DNA of 64,000 bases from positions 124,001 to 188,000 of the forward strand of contig JBMNEM010000004.1 in assembly GCA_050948785.1 (NCBI GenBank), given 5' to 3'. The DNA is from JAAZMI01 sp050948785. GTDB taxonomy: Bacteria; Bacillota; Dethiobacteria; DTU022; UBA8154. Under the pieces are notes generated by a model. The model made no database searches, was not told the origin of the DNA, and was given only the letters and a program-made list of their open reading frames with translations. Each line of letters opens with the position of its first letter. The first letter of the stretch is position 1. Below are positions 18,021-26,641 of this stretch, in pieces. The translations under genes and the position numbers were made by a program.

Positions 18021-19142
18021 TTACTCACCTCTCTGGAAAACTGCCAGGCCTTTCAACAAAGCCAGTTTCAATACTTCTTTTTCCCGCTCCTCTTCCGCTT
18101 CCTTCATGCGTTCCAGAATCCTTTGGGCGAATGCGCCCCTGACAGTATGCTCACCTGAATATTTTTCAATTTGGGGCCAATCAATAAAACTGCTGTCATC
18201 CGCAAGTTGAAGATAAAGAAAATCCTCTTGCAGTTCCTCGCGCACTCTTTCAATATCTACCGCAAACCTGGGGGTCCCTTTAAACCGTATCTCCACAATT
18301 TTTTCCGGATCGCGGTAGCGACGGCATTCTGCTACTATCTCCTCCGGGCTGTACAGCGTAGAGAGATCCAGCTCTACCTGCTCGTGTTTCCTGACAGCAA
18401 CTTCCGGTTTTTCGATAAGCACCTTCCCCTGCTGAAAATTTACTACCGTAAAATGCCCGACCCCTCTTTCTCCCAGGCTCTTATTTTCTACTGCACCAGG
18501 GTAAACAGCCAGTGCCTCCCCAATTTTTTGTTCCTGATAACGATGAAGATGACCCAGCGCGATATAATTGTAACCTGCTTTCACCAGGTCAGTGGATTTC
18601 AAAGGCAAGCTTCTTTCTCCCGGGTTCCAATCGAGAGTTCCATGAAAGGCACCAATATGTAAACCCTCCTCCGGCTCACGGGGAAAACTGCCCAGTGAAC
18701 TTACCTTCGTGAGCCCACCGGTATAAGCCAGGGAATAGATCCAGACCGCCTGGCCCTTTATTTCCCTGCGGGCAACCAGCGCGGGCATAGGGTTCTGTAC
18801 TAGAATGCCTGGCCATTTTTCCTTATTTAGGCGATAAACCGAATCGAAGTAGGATATTTCATCATGATTCCCGGGCACTGTCACACAACAAACGCCGGAG
18901 GCCTCCAAACGCTGCAGCTGTTCAATAACTGACCGCACCAGCTTTTTCTCCGGCCGGTGTGTTTCAAAAAGATCGCCGACAATAAGCACCATGTCGATTT
19001 CCTGGGCCGGATCCAGGGCAAAATTTACAGCATTTTCCAGGAGCTGGTCACGTTCTTTTTGGCGGGCTGCCGCCCGGGGCTCATCTAAAAAAGAGGGCTT
19101 GTACCCCAGATGCAAATCGGCAAGATGAAGCATACGGAGCAT
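18021..19142 (-). CDS. YhaO/SbcD-type metallophosphoesterase nuclease
   Basis: 373 residues of the calcineurin-like phosphoesterase fold. The metal-binding motifs appear in order: DLHLG (residues 8-12), GDLFE, GNHDE, and later GAFHGT and ALGHLHRYQ. This is the Mre11/SbcD arrangement, with a C-terminal capping region to residue 373. It should be the manganese-dependent nuclease partner of the ATPase encoded just downstream; order and spacing (nuclease then ATPase) match sbcDC and yhaO-yhaN loci. The start ATG at 19142 has AGGAGAGG upstream. Confidence 0.9.
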   Translation of the reverse strand: MLRMLHLADLHLGYKPSFLDEPRAAARQKERDQLLENAVNFALDPAQEIDMVLIVGDLFETHRPEKKLVRSVIEQLQRLEASGVCCVTVPGNHDEISYFDSVYRLNKEKWPGILVQNPMPALVARREIKGQAVWIYSLAYTGGLTKVSSLGSFPREPEEGLHIGAFHGTLDWNPGERSLPLKSTDLVKAGYNYIALGHLHRYQEQKIGEALAVYPGAVENKSLGERGVGHFTVVNFQQGKVLIEKPEVAVRKHEQVELDLSTLYSPEEIVAECRRYRDPEKIVEIRFKGTPRFAVDIERVREELQEDFLYLQLADDSSFIDWPQIEKYSGEHTVRGAFAQRILERMKEAEEEREKEVLKLALLKGLAVFQRGE

Positions 19143-19343
19143 TTACCTCTCCTTCCTCCTTCCTTTACTCACAATAGGTTACCCCACCACGTTTTTCAGG
19201 TAAACTTATGCCAGAAAACATACTATTAGTTATTAATTCCACATAAGCCATAATTTCCCTGCAAATTTCCTGCAAGAAGTGGAAAAATATTCAGAAAGAC
19301 TATGAAATACTTTTTTTGTCCCCGTTATTTTACTGTCAATACC

Positions 19344-20348
19344 CTAATAAGGAAGGTAGGTTACCGCCTGGCCACCCATCTGTTTCCAGGCCGCTACAAA
19401 TTTCTGACGGGAAGCTTGCTTATTTTTTATATTGGACCGCGGATCATTAATATAGACATATTCGGCATCATAGCCGGTCAAAAGAACGGCATGTTCCCGG
19501 TAGGTAATCTCTACAGGCCCCTGCGGCGTATGCCAGGTTTGAAACTCCCCGGAAGCAAGCGGGGCAAAGGTCGCATTGGCCACTACCCAGACCGGAACTT
19601 CTTCGCTGACAAAAAGTAAGATCTCCTCAAATGAACAACCAGTTAAATCAATAGTCCGGCCGGGCAAATATTTTTCCAGCAGCTCACGCACAGGTCCGTG
19701 GTACACTCCATAACCGGGCTCTCTTAGAGTATACATATTGCCGACAAAGCCGTTATAGGGATTGCCGAAATAAATTTTTCCGCTTTTAATTTGATAGGGG
19801 GTGGAATCCTTTTTGATTTCACGGGCCAGGGTCATTTTATCCACAGAAACTCCGGCGTACTGCAGCAGCATCGCCAGGCTTGTTACTTCGCAACCCCTGG
19901 GCAGCTCCGGATTCTGTAAAATGAGGGGTACCTCCAGGAGCATTTCTTCTTGCAGCACATAGCGACGGGCAAGGTTTTCCTTTACATCTTGGTTAAAAAA
20001 TACAGGCTCATTTCCCGGGACACCGGAGTTTAAAGTTGAGGCATCTACTAAACCTTTGTTCAAGACTGTCCATCCTGAAAAAAAACCGGCCATGAGAAAA
20101 GATACTACCAACAGCCCGCCGGCAAACCACCTCCTACTCCTAGCCGGCTGCTGTTGCGCTCCCTTCACAGAGAGCAGCGAGTTTTTTTGCCCTGCCCGAA
20201 TCCGGCGGGTCTTCCGGTCATAACCTTGCATTTGGCGACAGCGTTTTTGGCTGCTTTTTAAAAGAGCCTCCCGGGCAAACCGGAGGTTTTTCTGCAGCAC
20301 AGCGTGGTATGGATGTTGGGGAACAAGTATTTTTTGCGCCACCACCAT
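19344..20348 (-). CDS. Membrane-anchored C39-like cysteine peptidase
   Basis: 334 residues from the first ATG. One membrane segment (residues about 73-95, after a basic cytoplasmic part) is followed by a C39-like papain-fold domain: catalytic Cys in PRGCEVTSLAMLL (about 152), His in REHAVLLTGYD (about 284), Asp in YINDPRS. The domain would act outside the cell, probably on peptides or wall proteins. The frame stays open and protein-like for about 45 codons upstream (ending EFINLCRQRQYAAAVKIAQQ), resembling a TPR helix pair continuing into VVAQKILVPQHPYH. A CTG at 20453 with AAAGGAG eight bases upstream may be the true start. Confidence 0.75.
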   Translation of the reverse strand: MVVAQKILVPQHPYHAVLQKNLRFAREALLKSSQKRCRQMQGYDRKTRRIRAGQKNSLLSVKGAQQQPARSRRWFAGGLLVVSFLMAGFFSGWTVLNKGLVDASTLNSGVPGNEPVFFNQDVKENLARRYVLQEEMLLEVPLILQNPELPRGCEVTSLAMLLQYAGVSVDKMTLAREIKKDSTPYQIKSGKIYFGNPYNGFVGNMYTLREPGYGVYHGPVRELLEKYLPGRTIDLTGCSFEEILLFVSEEVPVWVVANATFAPLASGEFQTWHTPQGPVEITYREHAVLLTGYDAEYVYINDPRSNIKNKQASRQKFVAAWKQMGGQAVTYLPY

Positions 20349-20577
20349 TGCCTGTTGTGCTATCTTTACGGCCGCCGCGTACTGTCTTTGCCGGCAGAGG
20401 TTGATAAATTCTTTTTCAAGTTTAAGTAAATAATTTATTTGGATTTCCTGCAGCCTGTTTACTCCTTTCCCCCAAAGTTCACCGCACTGGTATTTCCGGT
20501 ATAGAAGGAATTTATTTCTTTATTTGTTTAATACTTTGATTATACCGGGGAACTGAAATCAAAACAAGCCAAACCAA

Positions 20578-20609
20578 GCGGACCTCCTGCCCGTAGGAAG
20601 GAGGTCCGC
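20578..20609. terminator. Perfect 11-bp inverted repeat downstream of namZ
   Basis: GCGGACCTCCT / AGGAGGTCCGC with a ten-base loop, between the end of the NamZ gene and the start of the C39 gene, both minus strand. It lacks a clear T run, so it may be a weak terminator or a transcript-stabilising hairpin. Confidence 0.5.
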
Positions 20610-20734
20610 CTGGCCAAAATACAAATCATGTTCATAACTGGAAGGACCTATATGCATGCTGATATTTAAAAAAGCTTACCTGCAGCGCAAGAATTTTACG
20701 GATAATGCAAAAGAAAAACTTTTCCGCAGAGGCA

Positions 20735-22288
20735 TCATGGGTTGATCGTCACTGTTTTTAACCGGTTGTTCCAGTGGACATCTGCCCCTAAAAACTGCGC
20801 CACAAAACGTACCGGCACCATGGTCCGGCTGTTTTTGATCACAGGAGTGGTATCCACTTTTTCCCGTGAACCGTTCACCACGACAACCGGGCTGCCAATC
20901 CTTAAAAGCACGGTCTGCCCTTCCCCGGTAATCGTGACTTCCCTGGCAGAGGAACTCCAAACCACTTCCGCCCCCAGGGCCTCGGCAATTGCACGGAGCG
21001 GAACCATCACCCGGTTGTTCAAATCAATATAAGGATCAGAATCAAAAGAGATGGCCTTTCCGTCTACCACAACAGTAATCTCCCCCGGTTTAAAATCATA
21101 TTGACTTAAAAGATACTTTTTCCTTTCTTCTTTAAAGCGACTCAATGCCGAGGCATAATGCGCTTCGATCTGCTGCGGGGTCAACCCCTGTTCCAGGTAC
21201 TGGCCGATTTTATCTGTCCCCATCACCTTGTCAAACATGACGATGGTCTGTCCACTTTTAGGGACCTTAAAATTACCCAGGGAATAACCATAAGCCAGGG
21301 CATAAATCCCGGTCCGCGCCGGGTTGAATGTGCCATAATCCGTAATCTTCAGTCTTACTCCCCCAGCCTCCCCTCTTTTTTCCGGAAGAAAGGTTGCCCC
21401 GGGGAGTGCCGCCCCGTTGAGGAGCTCAGCATATTTTTGGGCATCAATCCCTTTGCCGCCTATCCACTTAAAATTATCGGCCTGAAAGATGCCCGTGCCC
21501 TCGCCCAAGCCGGTAGCCATATAACCGAAAACAGCATCAAGATCAGGAATGCTTGGTGATGTTTGGACCCACTTTAATCCTGTATCCGAATATATCATGG
21601 ACCTTTGATAACCTTCCATGGGTATAACAGTCAGATCGGCCCCGATTTTCCGGTTAAAAAACCGCGCCAGTTCTCCCGCCGTCATGCCATGGGCCATGGG
21701 CAGATTATCAACACCTACAAAAGTAATCAAAGGATCTTCCAAAACAGGCCCCTCCACAATAAGGCCCCCAAGTGGATTCGGCCGGTCAAGGACCACGATC
21801 GGTTTCTTATATTTTTGTGCGGCAACCATACAGTAATTCAAGGTGGACATATACGTATAAGTACGCGCCCCAATATCCTGGATATCAAAAATAAGGAGAT
21901 CGACACCCTCCAGCATCTCAGCTGTGGGCAGCCGCGTTTTCCCGTAGAGGCTGTAAACAGGAATACCCATTTTTTCATGAACATATGATTCTACGTACTC
22001 TCCAGCCTTGGCTTTACCATCAATTCCATGTTCGGGAGCATAAAGAGCAACCAGGCGGCACGTGGGATCCTTAAAAAGTAGATCAATTGTGCTCTCACCG
22101 CGACTGTTTACACCGCTCTGGTTGGTAATCAACCCCACCTTTTTCCCCTGAATTAAATAGGCATACTTACTCTGGAGAAGCTCACTGCCGAGTTTGAACG
22201 GCGGTTTCCCAACGCAAACAGCTGTAGAAAAACTTGCACACAACAAGGCCGCAACGACAAAAAGGATGACCAACCTTTTCTGCATCAT
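20735..22288 (-). CDS. namZ: NamZ-type exo-beta-N-acetylmuramidase (DUF1343) with C-terminal stalk domain
   Basis: 517 residues. A signal peptide (about 1-26) is followed by a DUF1343 domain (about 35-390) with GLITNQSGVNSRG, YAPEHGIDG, FDIQDIGARTYTY and VLDRPNPLGG, the conserved blocks of the NamZ/YbbC family, which removes N-acetylmuramic acid from the ends of peptidoglycan fragments. Residues about 405-517 form a copper-amine-oxidase-N type domain (VMVPLRAIAEALGAEVVWSS, then TMVPVRFVAQFLGADVHW), a common surface-anchoring stalk in Clostridia. The fusion suggests a wall-attached recycling enzyme. Start is ATG-ATG after AAGGGG. Confidence 0.88.
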   Translation of the reverse strand: MMQKRLVILFVVAALLCASFSTAVCVGKPPFKLGSELLQSKYAYLIQGKKVGLITNQSGVNSRGESTIDLLFKDPTCRLVALYAPEHGIDGKAKAGEYVESYVHEKMGIPVYSLYGKTRLPTAEMLEGVDLLIFDIQDIGARTYTYMSTLNYCMVAAQKYKKPIVVLDRPNPLGGLIVEGPVLEDPLITFVGVDNLPMAHGMTAGELARFFNRKIGADLTVIPMEGYQRSMIYSDTGLKWVQTSPSIPDLDAVFGYMATGLGEGTGIFQADNFKWIGGKGIDAQKYAELLNGAALPGATFLPEKRGEAGGVRLKITDYGTFNPARTGIYALAYGYSLGNFKVPKSGQTIVMFDKVMGTDKIGQYLEQGLTPQQIEAHYASALSRFKEERKKYLLSQYDFKPGEITVVVDGKAISFDSDPYIDLNNRVMVPLRAIAEALGAEVVWSSSAREVTITGEGQTVLLRIGSPVVVVNGSREKVDTTPVIKNSRTMVPVRFVAQFLGADVHWNNRLKTVTINP

Positions 22289-22364
22289 TTTCCCCTTTCT
22301 ATTTTTCTCCTGATGTTCACGGCATGCTTCTACATGCTTCTACAAATATAAACGTTTCAGGTCA

Positions 22365-23135
22365 TTATAAGTTTCGCTGCCGCTGTTGTAAATCCTGGAA
22401 AGACCAGATCAGGAGAAAGCCGGCTAGAAAGAAAGGAATCAGCCTTGGATTCCAGGAAGAAGGCAAAAGTACCCGCGCTGAACCGGCGATCAGCCCGGCA
22501 AAAAAATAGGCCGTCGGCGCCTCGTAGCGGGAATATAGCTGATCCAGTACCCGTGCAAAAAAGAAAATGCCCGCCAAGCTCCCCACACCGAATATCAGCA
22601 GGTTAAACAGCGCCAATCCTTTAATATAGAGCAGCAGGTCATCATAGATGCCCAAAAGAATAAGCACTGCGCTTCCCGGAATACCGGGAATGAGCATTGC
22701 CGCGCTGGAAAGGGCACCGCCCACGGCCAGGGTAAACCAGTTTACCGGGCTGCTTTTTACGGCCAAACCCAGGGGCTCACCGGCAAAGAGCAAGGCGATG
22801 AGCAGCCCGGCGATAAAAAAGAGTAATCTGGCGGGGTTAAGGCGGAGGCGGCCCCGCAAAACAGTCCTGATCGAAGCCAAAAGCAGGCCCATCAGAAAAA
22901 CTACGGTTACATCGCGGTAAGAGGCAAAAAGCAGTGTAAAAAAAGTTCCCCCCAAAAAGATGCCAAGAGCGATCCCGCTAAACAGCAGCCCGTAGGGCCG
23001 AAGATTAAGCCGGGCCAAATCTCTGATCATCTTTTCGTAAAGCCCCAAAATCATCAAAGCCGTCCCTCCGCTGATGCCCGGCAGGACGATAATAAAACCT
23101 AAAAAGATCCCCTGCAAAATCGAAAACAAGGACAC
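22365..23135 (-). CDS. DUF368 membrane protein, PopT-type polyprenyl-phosphate transporter
   Basis: 256 residues with seven to eight hydrophobic segments and the two DUF368 repeats beginning with GIFLGFIIVLPGISGGTALM (residue 9) and GALSSAAMLIPGIPGSAVL (residue 139). The twin PGISGG / PGIPGS re-entrant motifs are diagnostic. DUF368 proteins recycle undecaprenyl phosphate across the membrane, which suits the neighbouring muramidase and the glycan genes. Length is normal. Function is assigned by family. Confidence 0.85.
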   Translation of the reverse strand: MSLFSILQGIFLGFIIVLPGISGGTALMILGLYEKMIRDLARLNLRPYGLLFSGIALGIFLGGTFFTLLFASYRDVTVVFLMGLLLASIRTVLRGRLRLNPARLLFFIAGLLIALLFAGEPLGLAVKSSPVNWFTLAVGGALSSAAMLIPGIPGSAVLILLGIYDDLLLYIKGLALFNLLIFGVGSLAGIFFFARVLDQLYSRYEAPTAYFFAGLIAGSARVLLPSSWNPRLIPFFLAGFLLIWSFQDLQQRQRNL

Positions 23136-23549
23136 CGCCCCCTCTCTGGAAAACCAGTGCCAGAATAATCGATAATTCTATTACATAATATAAAGCGATA
23201 TAAGTCAAAATTACAGCACACCTTGTACAATAATGTTCAGCAGTTTTATAATAGACCCCCATGAAGCTTTGCTTCACCATCAGAAAATGAAAACAGTGGG
23301 GTGCTATTTTCGGGATAGAATAAGGTGGCTGGCTTTGCACATATTTGCACATATATGAGAACAGCCCCTTCCAGGCGGAAGGGGCTTCCTCTGCTTATAT
23401 TTGCACTGGTGCAGCTACAGAACCATGTCAAGACGCTCAATCAACTGGCAGCTGCAAAAAAGTTTCCTGTCAGCCGGCGGTGCCCCAAAAAGCCGGCTGC
23501 AGGGCCGTTCCTTCTTCCCGTCCTGTTCCATCTCTTCTGCCGGCCTTTT
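23136..23549. other. Intergenic region with a strong hairpin
   Basis: No credible gene. At 23363-23386 AGCCCCTTCC / GGAAGGGGCT form a ten-base-pair hairpin with a four-base loop, probably the terminator of the M20 peptidase gene reading minus. A direct repeat TTTGCACATA lies just left of it (about 23334-23353). Confidence 0.55.
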
Positions 23550-24839
23550 CTAACCCAGATACTTCCTGGCCAACGCCATAAAAAAATCCGCCCGGAAATA
23601 AAGGCTGGCGATATCTATTCTTTCATTTTTGCCATGAATGGTAGACCCCAATTCGGGGTCGGAATCCTTAGCCATATGTCCGATACCATAAGCAGGTATG
23701 CCGGCTTCCCGTAAATACCGGGAATCCGTTGCCCCGGTAGAAATATGCGGCAAGCAGAGCACTTCCGCTCCCGTCAGCTCTTGCGTTGTTGTCGCAATCA
23801 GCCGGTAAGGAGTGGATTGAGAAGAAGAAAAGGTCGGGGCAACATAATTTCCTATTTCAACAACGATCTCCTCACTAATACAGCGACGCAGTTCATTGAG
23901 AATATAGTTCCGATCCTGACCCGGTAATATACGGATATCCACATTGGCCGTACAGGCATCCGGAACAATGTTGGTTTTGCTTCCTCCGGCGATCGTGTTG
24001 GGTGAAACAGTCAAACGCGTCATGGCCCGCAGGGTCTCCGCAAAGCTGCGTTCTGTAAACCTATCCAACAGAGTATCTACATTGGTTTCATTTAACGGTT
24101 CATCCAGCCCCTTTACACGCAGCAGCTCCTGCAACAAAAAACGGACTTCCGGTATAAACCTGATCTCGGGCTGATAATTCTTCAGAGCATCCAGGGCACG
24201 GGCCATTTTCAGCACGGCATTATCACCCAAGGTAGGAACGGAACCATGGCAGGAGCGTCCCGTGGCCTGCAACCTGCTCCAGGCGGTCCCTTTTTCACCT
24301 ACCTGTACAAAATAAATTTGCCGGCCGTTGATCTTGCGCGGCCCTTCTCCTCCCTCGTTAACAGCAAAATCAGCCTGAATTTTCTCCGGACAATTTTTAA
24401 GAAGATACTGTACACCATGACGGCCGCCTTTTTCCTCATCGGCGGTTGCAGCAAAAATCAGCGTTCCATTCAAGGAAGGGGCTTCCCGGGCCAGCCTTAA
24501 AAAAGCGTAAGCCTGGGCCGCCATCAGCCCCTTGCAATCCAAAGCGCCCCGCCCAAATACCATCCCTGCAGCAACCTCCCCGCTGAAGGGATCAAAGTCC
24601 CAACCTTCACCCGCCGGCACCACATCAGCATGGCAAAGAAAAAGAAGCCTCTTCGTACCGGAACCGAACCGGGCAATAAAATTGGCCCGGCCTTTCTCTG
24701 CCTCGATAATCTCATAAGAAATTCCCGCTGCCGCAAAAAGTTCCTGCAGATAGCGGGCTACCTTAAATTCATTACCCGGGGGATTAACCGTATTTAAGCG
24801 TATAAGATCAGCCAACATACGCTCCGGAGCCGGGATCAT
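23550..24839 (-). CDS. M20 family metallopeptidase (ArgE/DapE/ACY1 type)
   Basis: About 429 residues with the M20 zinc motifs: CHADVVPAG (first His and catalytic Asp), GRGALDCKGLMA (bridging Asp), ATADEEKGGRHG (catalytic and metal Glu), DIRILPG, and a late metal His in IHGKNERI. A lid/dimerisation domain is inserted around residues 190-300. It hydrolyses an N-acyl or peptide bond; the substrate cannot be told. I chose the ATG at 24839 eight bases after GGAG; GTG 24848 and ATG 24845 are too close to that site. Confidence 0.88.
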   Translation of the reverse strand: MIPAPERMLADLIRLNTVNPPGNEFKVARYLQELFAAAGISYEIIEAEKGRANFIARFGSGTKRLLFLCHADVVPAGEGWDFDPFSGEVAAGMVFGRGALDCKGLMAAQAYAFLRLAREAPSLNGTLIFAATADEEKGGRHGVQYLLKNCPEKIQADFAVNEGGEGPRKINGRQIYFVQVGEKGTAWSRLQATGRSCHGSVPTLGDNAVLKMARALDALKNYQPEIRFIPEVRFLLQELLRVKGLDEPLNETNVDTLLDRFTERSFAETLRAMTRLTVSPNTIAGGSKTNIVPDACTANVDIRILPGQDRNYILNELRRCISEEIVVEIGNYVAPTFSSSQSTPYRLIATTTQELTGAEVLCLPHISTGATDSRYLREAGIPAYGIGHMAKDSDPELGSTIHGKNERIDIASLYFRADFFMALARKYLG

Positions 24840-24919
24840 GGGCATCACTCCACATCAGAGATATACATACTAATTTAATTATATTACAACCGGCTATTTA
24901 AAGAACCTGTAAAAACATT

Positions 24920-25053
24920 GCGGGCAAGTCATAAACCGCTCCTGCCCTGTCTTACGACGGCGGGGTATAACGTGGCGTATTTTTGCGGGTGATTCATGAA
25001 CCGTCCCTACCATAAATACTTCATTTTGTAGGGGTATTTCATATAATGCCCCC
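24920..25053. repeat. Three diverged REP-like palindromic units
   Basis: Units at 24920-24947, 24984-25010 and 25029-25053 share the plan GCGGGTnATTCATGAACCGTCCCTACC: two GC-rich arms around a central TCATGAA-like core. They fill most of the 320-base gap between the M20 and sirtuin genes. An 86-codon minus-strand frame across them has no family resemblance and I treat it as non-coding. Confidence 0.55.
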
Positions 25054-25161
25054 TTGCGGCTCAAAGTTAAAACAATAATCTGCACAGCGCGCATTCCCGG
25101 CCGTGCTGCCAGTGCCCCAATCCAACATGTCAAGCCCGCTTGCCGATAACCCACAGGAGGT

Positions 25162-25929
25162 TTATTCCATCAACGCCAAGACTTTACTCATTACTTCACC
25201 GGCCTCGCCCCTGATCGTCACATCAGCAACACCATCCAGAGGGGTGGGCTCCCTGTTAATGATGGCCAGCTTAGCTCCCGCACTTTTGGCTATTTCCGGC
25301 AGCCGGGCAGCAGGATAGACAGCCAGAGAAGAGCCGATACAAAGAAGAAGAGCACATTGCGTACATTGATACTGGGCTTCATTAAGCACATCTGCCGGCA
25401 AAGATTGTCCAAAAGACACGGTAGCTGGTTTCAACAGCCCCCCGCATTTATGGCAGTTCCCCACTTCTTTTTCCTCTTCCAGAAGCTGATAAAATTCTTC
25501 CCAGGGGGAGATATGACCACAGGATAGGCAACCCACCTTCCACATCGTCCCATGAATCTCCAACACTTTTTCCGGGCTGCTACCGGCTGCTTGGTGCAGC
25601 TCGTCAATATTTTGTGTAACGATAGCGTTCACTTTGCCTTTTTTCTCCATGGCAGCAAGAGCCAAGTGGGCCTGATTGGGCTTTGCTCCCCTCGATACCT
25701 TCCAATTTTCACGATAAAATTTCCAATAATTGCGGCGGCTTTCGGAACTGGAAGTAAACCTCTGTAAGGTAAACTCCGCTGGATTAAAGCGGTCCCAGAT
25801 GCCTCCCGGGCTGCGAAAATCAGACAGACCGGATTCCGTGCTAATTCCTGCACCGGTAAAGACAACCATTCCCCCATCATTTATCCAATGAGCCAGCTTT
25901 TTTAATTTTTCTTCTCTTTCCACACCCAC
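25162..25929 (-). CDS. NAD-dependent protein deacylase, sirtuin
   Basis: 255 residues with all sirtuin motifs: GAGISTESGLSDFRS (NAD binding, residues 26-40), TQNIDELHQAAGS, the catalytic His in LEIHGTMWK, a zinc site of two Cys pairs (CLSCGH and CHKCGG), and GSSLAVYPAA. Cytoplasmic; removes acyl groups from lysines using NAD. Start is GTG at 25929 with AAGGAGG eight bases before it. It follows the bifunctional-nuclease-domain gene by 42 bases on the same strand and may be co-transcribed. Confidence 0.94.
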   Translation of the reverse strand: MGVEREEKLKKLAHWINDGGMVVFTGAGISTESGLSDFRSPGGIWDRFNPAEFTLQRFTSSSESRRNYWKFYRENWKVSRGAKPNQAHLALAAMEKKGKVNAIVTQNIDELHQAAGSSPEKVLEIHGTMWKVGCLSCGHISPWEEFYQLLEEEKEVGNCHKCGGLLKPATVSFGQSLPADVLNEAQYQCTQCALLLCIGSSLAVYPAARLPEIAKSAGAKLAIINREPTPLDGVADVTIRGEAGEVMSKVLALME

Positions 25930-25971
25930 TGCTTAATCCTCCTTTTTCCCATGATTGCTAGTTTTATTAGC

Positions 25972-26418
25972 TTAGTGCAAATCTTCCTCTTTTTTCTGAT
26001 CGCCAGAAATAATATCCTGGTAATCATAGGTAAACTCCACCAGTCTGGGAGCCATATAAATAGTAGCCCTCCACCGTAAAGCCAGGGCAATAGCATCACT
26101 GGGCCTGGAATCCAAAACCAACTCCTGCCCTTGATACTGAATATAAAGTTCAGCATAAAAAGTGCTCTCGATAATATTTGTGATAATGATCTTTTGTAGG
26201 GTACCTCCCAGACTTTCACAGACAGATTTAAGCAAATCATGCGTTAAAGGACGCGGAGAGGTTCTTCCCTGCAATACCAAGGCAATAGATTGGGCTTCAA
26301 AAGGCCCAATGGCAATGGGCAAAATTTTTGTTTCCGCCTGATCCGCTAATAAAACTAAAAAGCCGCCGCCCTGATCCAGAGTTACCGCTTTTACTTTCAT
26401 CTGCAACAGCTTAATCAT
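25972..26418 (-). CDS. Bifunctional nuclease domain (BFN/DUF151) protein
   Basis: 148 residues matching the BFN family: VKAVTLDQGGGFLVLLAD, ILPIAIGPFEAQSIALVL, RPLTHDLLKSV and DSRPSDAIALALRW are the conserved blocks. The domain has been reported to have nuclease activity but the bacterial role is unclear. A charged tail ends KKEEDLH. The start is uncertain: AAAGGGG touches the first ATG, so a TTG or ATG four to six codons on is possible. Confidence 0.85.
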   Translation of the reverse strand: MIKLLQMKVKAVTLDQGGGFLVLLADQAETKILPIAIGPFEAQSIALVLQGRTSPRPLTHDLLKSVCESLGGTLQKIIITNIIESTFYAELYIQYQGQELVLDSRPSDAIALALRWRATIYMAPRLVEFTYDYQDIISGDQKKEEDLH

Positions 26419-26641
26419 CCCCTTTAAGGCTTTCTAAGCAAAAAAGTGCCCTTTTCTTAGCCAATAAAGTCATTGCCAGCCTTCAGCAAAAAAACTTTTG
26501 CTGCACAATAACTTTTTACCTCCAAGAAAACATTGTATTACAGGAAAGTTAAAAAGTAGCTTACTATTCTTATTATACCAAACAAGGGCGCTTCTGTCAG
26601 GAATTGCGGAGTTCAAAAGTTCAGGTTGTGCTTTCCTGAGG

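Noticed and set aside
24894..25154. 86-codon minus-strand frame
   Set aside because: Runs through the three REP-like palindromes and resembles no protein.
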